A program made the position numbers and the translations under genes. Under the pieces are notes generated by a model. That model was not told the origin of the DNA and did no database searches. It worked only from the letters and a program-made list of their open reading frames with translations. Shown here in pieces: positions 57,900 to 64,000 of a stretch of 64,000 bases of DNA; the first letter of the stretch is position 1; each line of letters opens with the position of its first letter. This stretch comes from Halomonas sp. S3-1-1 (lineage in GTDB: Bacteria; Pseudomonadota; Gammaproteobacteria; Pseudomonadales; Halomonadaceae), in the NCBI RefSeq assembly GCF_023757625.1, contig NZ_JALGBZ010000006.1:1-64000 (forward strand), in the 5' to 3' direction.

Positions 57900-58274
57900 A
57901 TGGCAACATTCAAACACTCGCCGACCAACGAGCAGTTCCATTCGCTTTTTCTCGGCCCCCTGCAGGCATTCTTGTCGCTCGGCGTGGAGACGTCTGAAAA
58001 ACTGGTCAATGCCCAGCTCGACGCGCATAAGGCCTACGTCGACCTGGGACTGGAGCAGGCGCGCCATTTAATGCAGGTAAAGGACACCGCCGAGCTTCGC
58101 GATTACATGGAAGGCCAGCAGCGCGTGGCTAAAACGCTGGCCGAGCGCCTCAAGGGCAATGCCGATCAGATGACATCGATTCAGCGCGACTTCTTTCGAC
58201 AAAGCCAAAAACTGACCGAAGAGAATGTGCAAAAGGCGCAGCAGCTGGCCAGCAAAATGCGCCAAACCGCCTAA
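57900..58274 (+). CDS. phasin family protein
   Basis: This 124-residue protein is nearly all amphipathic helix, as in phasins that coat polyhydroxyalkanoate granules (FLSLGVETSEKLVNAQLDAHKAYVDLGLEQ, then ERLKGNADQMTSIQRDFFRQSQKL). No cysteine or membrane helix. AAGGAG lies eight bases before the ATG at 57900. No PHA synthase is in this window. Its promoter may be under a PhaR-type repressor. Confidence 0.85.
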   Translation: MATFKHSPTNEQFHSLFLGPLQAFLSLGVETSEKLVNAQLDAHKAYVDLGLEQARHLMQVKDTAELRDYMEGQQRVAKTLAERLKGNADQMTSIQRDFFRQSQKLTEENVQKAQQLASKMRQTA

Positions 58275-58303
58275 CGGGAAACCGCCCGGCCGCCCGCGGG
58301 CGG

Positions 58304-59008
58304 CTACCAGCCAAGCGCCGATTTAACGAAAGGAATGGTCAGTTTGCGCTTGGCCGATAGCGATGCCTGATCGAGGGTTTCGATCGCCATGCAAAGTTCA
58401 CCAAGCTCCCGCGGGCCGCGGTGCAGAATATAGCGGGCCACGTCGTCGGGAAGCTCCATTCCCCTTGCCCCGGCGCGCAGCTTCAACGCCTGCAAACGGT
58501 CCGCGTCGTCCAGCGAATGCAGGTGATAAGTCACCCCGAAGCTTAGCCGCGAGGCTAAATCCGACAGCGCCACGTTGAGCTGGCGCGGCGGTGCGCTGGC
58601 GGCGATGATCAGCCCTTTATTGGCGTCACGCAGCCGGTTGAAGGCGTGAAAAAGCGCCTCTTCCCAGCGTTTGCGTCCGATCACGCACTCAAGATCATCG
58701 ATCGCCACCAGGTCGAGGCGTTCGATATCCTCGAGCATCAGCGGCGGGAAGTGGCCCAAATCCTCTAGCGGCAGATAGAGCGCGCGCTTGTCACGATCCG
58801 AAGCGGCATGGCAAGCGGCCTGCAACAGGTGGCTTCGCCCGCTGCCCGGCGAGCCCCATAGATAAACGAAGGGCTCCGCGTCCGGCTCGAGCTGGCGGCC
58901 AAGCGAGGTCAAAAGCGAGGCGTTGGCACTGGAGGCGAAGTAGTTATCGAAGGTGGCGTCGTCGCGAAGCCCGACGCCCAGCGGCAGCTGAGCCGGCACT
59001 CTGCTCAT
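58304..59008 (-). CDS. hda: DnaA regulatory inactivator Hda
   Basis: This 234-residue AAA+ protein promotes hydrolysis of DnaA-bound ATP after replication begins. QLPLGV at residues 7-12 is the clamp-binding motif. The ATPase has a diverged Walker A (WGSPGSGRSHLLQA) with Arg where Lys is usual, as in Hda proteins, and LVAIDDLE as Walker B. The start overlaps the permease stop by four bases (ATGA). Confidence 0.93.
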   Translation of the reverse strand: MSRVPAQLPLGVGLRDDATFDNYFASSANASLLTSLGRQLEPDAEPFVYLWGSPGSGRSHLLQAACHAASDRDKRALYLPLEDLGHFPPLMLEDIERLDLVAIDDLECVIGRKRWEEALFHAFNRLRDANKGLIIAASAPPRQLNVALSDLASRLSFGVTYHLHSLDDADRLQALKLRAGARGMELPDDVARYILHRGPRELGELCMAIETLDQASLSAKRKLTIPFVKSALGW

Positions 59009-60111
59009 GGAATCTCCCTGTCCCTGTCGTGATCGAGCCGGTTAGGCGGCTCGGCGCCGGTAAGCTTCGCCTCGCCGTACAGCTCGCTATTTTTATACCG
59101 CTCGATCACCTCGCGCAAAAGCACCATGATGACCGCGGCGGCGGGTAGCGCCAATAGTACGCCAGTCAACCCAAAAAGACTGCCCCCGGCCAGCACGGCG
59201 AAAATCACCGCCACCGGGTGCAGGCCAATCTTGTCGCCCAGAAGCTTTGGCTGAAGCACCACGCTCTCCATCACCTGCCCCACGCTGAACACGCCCAGCA
59301 CCCCAACCAGCCCCCACCAGCTTTCGAACTGGAAAAACGCGACCACCAGCGCCACCCCCAGCCCGACGATGAAGCCCAAAAAAGGCACGATGCTGACAAG
59401 CCCCGACACCACGCCGATCAAAAGCCCAAAATTGAGCCCGATCAGCGTCAGCCCCAGGGCGTAAATCACGCCAAGACTTAGCATGACCAGTAGCTGGCCT
59501 CTCAAGAACGCAGCCAGCACCGCATCGCAGCGCTTGGCGAGTCTGGCCGTATCACGGGCGTAGTGGCGCGGCACCAGATCCGCCAGGTTGGCCAGCAGGC
59601 GGTCCCAGTCGAGCAGCAGATAGAAGGTGACCACGGGAATCAGAGCGACGTAGGTGATCCAGGTGACGAACGCCGCGCTGGAACGGCCGATGCTCGTAAG
59701 TGCCTGAGCCAGATAGCCGCCGGCGTCGCGCCAGTTCTCCAACAGCGTGGTTTTCATGTTGCCAAGTTCGGCGCGCACGTCGTAGCCGGTCCACTCAAGC
59801 ACCTGGGGCGCCAGGCGATTTTCGACCCAAGTGAAGATGTCGGGCAGCACCTCGCCAAGCTGCTTGATTTGCGAGACGATCAGCGGAATCAGGATCAACA
59901 GCGCCGCAGCCAGCAGTAAAAAGAGCACAACGAAGACGCTGGCCACCGCCAGCGGGCGCTTCATGCCCCACTGCTGTAGCTTGTTGGCGATGGGGTCGAC
60001 CAGATAAGCGAGGATCATCCCTGCCACGAACGGCATGAGCACCGAATCCAGCAGGTAGACAAGCCCCACCAGTAGCAGGATAAACACCGCGGCCCAGGTA
60101 GAGTGGCGCAT
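59005..60111 (-). CDS. AI-2E family (PerM-like) permease
   Basis: This 368-residue protein has seven to eight membrane helices. The family pattern includes FVAGMILAYLVDPIANKL, TFYLLLDWDRL and SIVPFLGFIVG. Members are linked to export or to Na+/H+ antiport in halophiles; substrate unknown. It is translationally coupled to hda and divergent from purM, the usual gammaproteobacterial order. Confidence 0.9.
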   Translation of the reverse strand: MRHSTWAAVFILLLVGLVYLLDSVLMPFVAGMILAYLVDPIANKLQQWGMKRPLAVASVFVVLFLLLAAALLILIPLIVSQIKQLGEVLPDIFTWVENRLAPQVLEWTGYDVRAELGNMKTTLLENWRDAGGYLAQALTSIGRSSAAFVTWITYVALIPVVTFYLLLDWDRLLANLADLVPRHYARDTARLAKRCDAVLAAFLRGQLLVMLSLGVIYALGLTLIGLNFGLLIGVVSGLVSIVPFLGFIVGLGVALVVAFFQFESWWGLVGVLGVFSVGQVMESVVLQPKLLGDKIGLHPVAVIFAVLAGGSLFGLTGVLLALPAAAVIMVLLREVIERYKNSELYGEAKLTGAEPPNRLDHDRDREIP

Positions 60112-60157
60112 ACTCGAATCGCTCCTTGGAGGGTCGCCAGTCGCGACATAACGTCAT

Positions 60158-60193
60158 GTTATCGTTGTAAGATAACGTGTCTTGCACGATAAC
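60158..60193. promoter_or_regulatory. GATAAC motif cluster in the purM/permease intergenic region
   Basis: GTTATCGT (60158-60165), GATAACGT (60171-60178) and ACGATAAC (60186-60193) give one inverted and one direct copy of a GATAAC core. A TACAAT -10-like hexamer for purM lies at 60228-60233. It does not match the PurR box that I know. Function unknown. Confidence 0.3.
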
Positions 60194-60306
60194 TCGACAG
60201 GACAATGCGGCAATCGATGCCAAATGGTACAATCCGCCGAATTATCGGCCGCCTGCGGCCTAGACCCTTCCTATCCCGTACTGCCATAGGCTCCAAAGGA
60301 CCTGTC

Positions 60307-61389
60307 ATGACCCAGACAACCCCTCCTCAGGCTTCCCCGTCACTTAGCTACAAGGATGCCGGAGTCGATATCGATGCCGGCAACGCCCTGGTAGAGCGCA
60401 TCAAGCACGTGGCCAAGCGCACGACGCGCCCCGAGGTCATGGGCGGTCTGGGGGGCTTCGGCGCGCTTTGCGAGCTCCCCGAGGGCTACCGTCAACCGGT
60501 GCTGGTCACCGGCACCGACGGCGTGGGCACCAAGCTGCGCCTGGCGATGGATCTTGGCAAGCACGACACCATTGGCATCGATCTTGTCGCCATGTGCGTC
60601 AACGACCTGGTCGTCGCCGGCGCCGAGCCGTTTCTGTTTCTCGACTACTACGCCACTGGCAAGCTCGATGTCGACATTGCCGCCGACGTGGTGACCGGCA
60701 TCGGCGCCGGCTGCGAGCAGGCGGGCTGCGCACTGGTCGGCGGTGAAACCGCGGAAATGCCGGGCATGTACGAAGGCAACGACTACGACCTGGCTGGCTT
60801 CTGTGTCGGCGTGGTCGAAAAATCCGAGATTCTCGATGGAAGCAAGGTCGGTGAAGGCGACGTGCTGCTGGGTCTGGCCTCATCCGGGCCCCACTCCAAC
60901 GGCTACTCGCTGATCCGCAAGATTCTGGACGTCAGCAGCGCTTCACTCGACGAGCCCCTGGACGGTCAGCCGCTGGGCGATGCGCTGATGGCGCCGACGC
61001 GCATCTACGTCAAGCCGCTTCTTTCCATGCTGCGCGACAGCGAGCTTTCGATTCACGCGCTGTCGCACATCACCGGCGGCGGCCTGCTGGAAAACATTCC
61101 CCGCGTGCTGCCGGAGCACTTGGCCGCGCGCGTCGACGTCAGCAGCTGGCAGCGTCCGGAAGTCTTCAACTGGCTGCAGGCCAAGGGCAATGTCAGCGAA
61201 GTGGAGATGCACCGAGTGCTCAACTGCGGCATTGGCATGGTGGTCGTCGTGCCCCAAGCGCAAGCCGATGAGGCCATGAGCTATCTAAAGGATCAGGGCG
61301 AAACCGTCTATCGCATCGGCGAGATCGTCACGCGTGAAGAGCAAGCGGTGGTACTCGAGAACCTCGCCGTGGGAGAGGCTCAGCAGTGA
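60307..61389 (+). CDS. purM: phosphoribosylformylglycinamidine cyclo-ligase (AIR synthetase)
   Basis: This 360-residue enzyme closes the imidazole ring in purine synthesis. [20 protein letters not shown] starts the protein. [46 protein letters not shown] and [13 protein letters not shown] are family hallmarks. The ATG at 60307 follows AAAGGA. The stop overlaps purN by four bases. Confidence 0.97.
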   Translation: MTQTTPPQASPSLSYKDAGVDIDAGNALVERIKHVAKRTTRPEVMGGLGGFGALCELPEGYRQPVLVTGTDGVGTKLRLAMDLGKHDTIGIDLVAMCVNDLVVAGAEPFLFLDYYATGKLDVDIAADVVTGIGAGCEQAGCALVGGETAEMPGMYEGNDYDLAGFCVGVVEKSEILDGSKVGEGDVLLGLASSGPHSNGYSLIRKILDVSSASLDEPLDGQPLGDALMAPTRIYVKPLLSMLRDSELSIHALSHITGGGLLENIPRVLPEHLAARVDVSSWQRPEVFNWLQAKGNVSEVEMHRVLNCGIGMVVVVPQAQADEAMSYLKDQGETVYRIGEIVTREEQAVVLENLAVGEAQQ

Positions 61390-62120
61390 GCGATAACGAG
61401 TACGGCAGCGACACGCTCAACGACATGACGCCGGAACCGGTCGATCAGCGCCGCATCGTGGTACTGATTTCCGGCAGCGGCAGCAACCTGGCCGCGCTGA
61501 TCGAAGCTCAGAGCCACGACCGGTTGGGCGGCGACATCGTCGCGGTGATCTCCAACGAGCCCGCCGCGTTCGGGCTCAAGCGGGCTCACGAAGCCGGCAT
61601 CGAAGCCGTTGCCCTGCCCCATCGCGAGTACGAAAGCCGTGAGGCTTACGACGGCGCTCTGATCAAGGTGATCGAGCGCCATGAGCCGGACCTGATCGTG
61701 CTGGCAGGCTTCATGCGCATCCTGACGTCGCGCTTCGTCCAGCGCTTTCTGGGCAAGATGCTCAATATCCACCCGTCGCTTCTGCCGGACTATCAGGGGC
61801 TCAACACCCACGCCCGGGCGCTCGCCGATGGTCGCAATCTGCACGGCTGTAGCGTGCACTTCGTCACCGAAGAGCTCGACGGCGGTCCGGTCGTGATCCA
61901 GGCCGAGTGTCGCATCGACGAAGGCGACGACGAGCAGAGCCTGAAGGAGAAGGTGCACGCCCGCGAGCACCTGATCCTGCCCATCGCCGTGCAGTGGTTT
62001 TTGCAGGGCCGGCTCAACTACTCGAGCGACAAGGTCACCATCGACGGCCAGCCGTTACCGCCCCAGGGGATGCGGCTGTCTCACGACGACGCCGCCGAAG
62101 AGCTCGACGAAGACGTTTGA
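61386..62120 (+). CDS. purN: phosphoribosylglycinamide formyltransferase (GAR transformylase)
   Basis: This 244-residue enzyme transfers a formyl group from 10-formyl-THF to [28 protein letters not shown], the catalytic [12 protein letters not shown] and [15 protein letters not shown] are present. The GTG at 61386 overlaps the purM stop (GTGA) and has AGAGG upstream; the ATG at 61425 is an alternative. A strong terminator follows. Confidence 0.95.
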   Translation: MSDNEYGSDTLNDMTPEPVDQRRIVVLISGSGSNLAALIEAQSHDRLGGDIVAVISNEPAAFGLKRAHEAGIEAVALPHREYESREAYDGALIKVIERHEPDLIVLAGFMRILTSRFVQRFLGKMLNIHPSLLPDYQGLNTHARALADGRNLHGCSVHFVTEELDGGPVVIQAECRIDEGDDEQSLKEKVHAREHLILPIAVQWFLQGRLNYSSDKVTIDGQPLPPQGMRLSHDDAAEELDEDV

Positions 62121-62136
62121 CCGCTCCCTCGACGGC

Positions 62137-62168
62137 AAAAAGCGCGCCTTTGCAGGCGCGCTTTTTTA
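62137..62168. terminator. bidirectional terminator between purN and dcd
   Basis: An 8-base stem AGCGCGCC/GGCGCGCT with a six-base loop is flanked by an A-run and a T-run, so it can serve both convergent genes. Confidence 0.92.
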
Positions 62169-62197
62169 TACGGCTTTCGATGCAATGACCAAAGGGG

Positions 62198-62764
62198 TCA
62201 GGTACGTGGCAGCGTCACGCCGCGCTGGCCCATGTACTTACCACCCCGATCCTTGTAGGAGGTTTCACACTCCTCGTCGGCGGCGAGAAAGAGCATCTGC
62301 GCCACGCCTTCGTGGGCGTAAATCTTCGCCGGAAGATTCGTGGTGTTGGAGAATTCCAGCGTCACGTGGCCCTCCCACTCCGGCTCCAGCGGCGTGACGT
62401 TGACGATGATACCGCAGCGCGCGTAGGTCGATTTGCCCAGGCAAATGGTGAGCACGTTACGCGGAATACGAAAGTACTCCACGGTGCGCGCCAGCGCAAA
62501 GGAGTTGGGCGGAATGATGCAGACATCGCCCTTCACGTCGACGAAGCTCTTGTCATCAAAAGCCTTGGGGTCGACGATCGCCGAGTGGATGTTAGTAAAC
62601 ACCTTAAACTCGTCGGAGCAGCGCACGTCGTAGCCGTAGCTCGAGGTGCCGTAGGAGATGACCCGCTGGTCGTTGACGTGGCGCACCTGACCGGGCTCGA
62701 AGGGCTCGATCATGGCGTCACTTTGCGCCATCCGGCGAATCCACTTGTCAGACTGAATACTCAT
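62198..62764 (-). CDS. dcd: dCTP deaminase
   Basis: This 188-residue enzyme deaminates dCTP to dUTP for thymidylate synthesis. [43 protein letters not shown] and [17 protein letters not shown] (with the catalytic Glu) match E. coli Dcd. It lies nine bases after apbC and is probably cotranscribed. Confidence 0.97.
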   Translation of the reverse strand: MSIQSDKWIRRMAQSDAMIEPFEPGQVRHVNDQRVISYGTSSYGYDVRCSDEFKVFTNIHSAIVDPKAFDDKSFVDVKGDVCIIPPNSFALARTVEYFRIPRNVLTICLGKSTYARCGIIVNVTPLEPEWEGHVTLEFSNTTNLPAKIYAHEGVAQMLFLAADEECETSYKDRGGKYMGQRGVTLPRT

Positions 62765-62773
62765 TGCTGCTCA

Positions 62774-63574
62774 TCACTCGCTAAAGGAAATCGTGGGGCC
62801 GCTTTGTTGCGTTCCCATCACCGAATCCGCCACCTGGCGGGCGATTTCGGCAAAGGTTTGGCTCTCGTCGCTTTCGGGGCTCGAGACTACCGTGGGCTTG
62901 CCGGAGTCCGCCAGCTCGCGAATGGACATCGCCAGCGGCAGGCGCCCCAACACTTTCGTGGCGTACTCTTGGGCGATGCGCTCGCCGCCGCCGGTGCCGA
63001 AAATGGCCGCCTCGTGGCCACAGCTTTCGCACTTGTAAAGACTCATGTTCTCGACCACGCCAACCACCGGCACGTTGACCTTGCGAAACATCTCGATGCC
63101 CTTGCGCGCATCCAGCAGCGCGATGTCCTGGGGAGTCGTGACGATCACCGCGCCAGATACCGGCACTTTCTGGGCAAGTGTCAACTGGATGTCGCCGGTG
63201 CCTGGCGGCATATCGATCAGCAGAAAGTCGAGCTCGCCCCACTGGGTCTGATTGAGCATCTGCTGAAAAGCGCCGACGACCATCGGCCCGCGCCACACCA
63301 TCGCATCGCGCGAGTTGACCAGAAACGCCATCGACATCGCCTTGAGCCCGTGGGCCTGAAGCGGCATAAATGCGTTTTCGCCGGCGGGCTGGGGGCGCGT
63401 CCCCTCTTCAACACCGAGCATTTGAGCCTGGCTTGGGCCATAGATATCGGCGTCGAGCACCCCGACGCGATACCCTTGGGCGGCCAGCGCCAGCGCCAAA
63501 TTCACGGTGACGGTGGATTTACCCACGCCCCCTTTACCGGACGCCACCGCAATGATGTGCTTGATCCCATCCAT
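62774..63574 (-). CDS. apbC: iron-sulfur cluster carrier protein ApbC/Mrp
   Basis: This 266-residue P-loop ATPase carries and delivers Fe-S clusters. The deviant Walker A is SGKGGVGKST (Lys19), followed by DADIYGPSQ and DMPPGTGDIQLTL. The C-terminal CxxC (YKCESCGH) binds the cluster at a dimer interface. It lacks the N-terminal MIP18-like domain of E. coli Mrp (369 residues), as in shorter homologues. dcd follows. Confidence 0.93.
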   Translation of the reverse strand: MDGIKHIIAVASGKGGVGKSTVTVNLALALAAQGYRVGVLDADIYGPSQAQMLGVEEGTRPQPAGENAFMPLQAHGLKAMSMAFLVNSRDAMVWRGPMVVGAFQQMLNQTQWGELDFLLIDMPPGTGDIQLTLAQKVPVSGAVIVTTPQDIALLDARKGIEMFRKVNVPVVGVVENMSLYKCESCGHEAAIFGTGGGERIAQEYATKVLGRLPLAMSIRELADSGKPTVVSSPESDESQTFAEIARQVADSVMGTQQSGPTISFSE

Positions 63575-63647
63575 TGTACGCTCCTTAGCACAGCGTTTAA
63601 GTGGCTAAATCATACGCGCTGGCGCCCGGTTCATAAACTCGAAACGA

Positions 63648-63679
63648 TAAAAAGCGGGTACGGCGTTTGCCGTACCCGC
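63648..63679 (-). terminator. strong terminator after the Q/S-rich gene
   Basis: On the minus strand a perfect 11-base stem GCGGGTACGGC/GCCGTACCCGC with an AAAC loop is followed by a T-run. It lies 41 bases after the stop at 63720 and isolates apbC-dcd from the upstream gene. Confidence 0.93.
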
Positions 63680-63719
63680 GTAACGAATCCTCAGCGATGC
63701 CCTTTCAAGAGAAAACGCT

Positions 63720-64000
63720 TTACTGAGCGCTACTCTGCTCCTCAACCTCCTCCTCGTCTTCATCTTGCGAGGATGCCCCGTTGGATTGGCCGGACGGGCT
63801 TGAACTCTGACTCTGATTGTTCTGACCTTGACCGGACTGCCCTTGAGACGATTGGCTCTGTTCGCCCTGGCCGGCCTGGTTCGACTGCTGGCCGTTAGGA
63901 GCCAGGTTGGGCACCTCGTCTTCACTAGCGTCATCGACTTCCAAGCGAGCGTCGAGCGCGGATAGCTCTTCGCGCCAGTCGCTGAGCTGGCTTTCCAGCC
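63720..64000 (-). CDS. 3' end of a protein with an acidic, Gln/Ser-rich tail
   Basis: The frame is open to the window edge, so the gene starts outside. The visible 93 residues begin with a helical, charged stretch (LESQLSDWREELSALDARLE) and then become low complexity, rich in Gln, Ser, Gly and Asn. The end is acidic (DEDEEEVEEQ then SSAQ). I do not recognise the protein. The codon pattern and the strong terminator after it support a real gene. Confidence 0.75.
   Translation of the reverse strand, partial: LESQLSDWREELSALDARLEVDDASEDEVPNLAPNGQQSNQAGQGEQSQSSQGQSGQGQNNQSQSSSPSGQSNGASSQDEDEEEVEEQSSAQ

Noticed and set aside
62312-63898. 528-codon rightward open frame opposite dcd and apbC
   Set aside because: It is the antisense shadow of two well-recognised genes; His/Arg-rich composition is typical of reversed high-GC coding sequence.

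Overview
This window looks like chromosomal sequence from a moderately halophilic gammaproteobacterium, most likely Halomonas or a close relative. That is an inference from four things: the high GC content, the gammaproteobacterial 16S 5' end, the hpt-nagZ-ldt-psrA-lexA block (which resembles the nagZ-psrA-lexA order of pseudomonads), and the family-level resemblance of most proteins. Nearly everything is core metabolism. I see no insertion sequence, prophage, CRISPR array, toxin-antitoxin pair or obvious island.

Layout. Positions 1-340 hold the 5' end of an rRNA operon read leftward, with its promoter and boxA. A leftward block (0.3-7.2 kb) encodes a cyanide-insensitive type bd quinol oxidase (cydAB/cioAB), its assembly exporter CydDC, and adenine deaminase. 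A CaCA cation exchanger follows. A rightward run (8.5-16.9 kb) carries pqiABC, rhlE, an unrecognised 166-aa protein, an MFS porter, asparaginase and a DUF2789 protein. After a DedA-like protein and an SRPBCC protein (leftward) come queC-queE-queD and a cysteine-cluster protein. A 1302-residue regulator and miaE are leftward at 20.7-25.2 kb. Next are acnB, rraA, a membrane-fused GDPD phosphodiesterase, ggt, the ppsA/ppsR pair, hpt-nagZ-ldt-psrA, lexA, purU and an RNase J-like nuclease.

The region 43.2-51.1 kb is leftward: moaE, an in-frame MobB-MoaC-MoaD fusion, then a nucleobase salvage group (uraA, upp, ung, gpt, apt, an NCS2 purine permease) and riboflavin synthase. At 51.3-54.7 kb is a methionine module: promoter, SAM-II-like riboswitch, terminator, metN-metI-metQ and free-methionine-(R)-sulfoxide reductase. 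Two identical tRNA-Val(GAC) genes, an EEP-family protein, fumC, a phasin, hda, an AI-2E-type permease, purM-purN, dcd, apbC and the tail of an acidic Q/S-rich protein complete the window.

The points most worth a second look are the SAM-II aptamer with an extra hairpin in front of metNIQ, the triple molybdenum-cofactor fusion, the giant SARP/cyclase-like/AAA/TPR regulator, a pair of near-identical PsrA-type palindromes in front of psrA and acnB, and a PhaR-like palindrome lying on the -10 of the phasin promoter. I do not see a clearly new multi-gene system.
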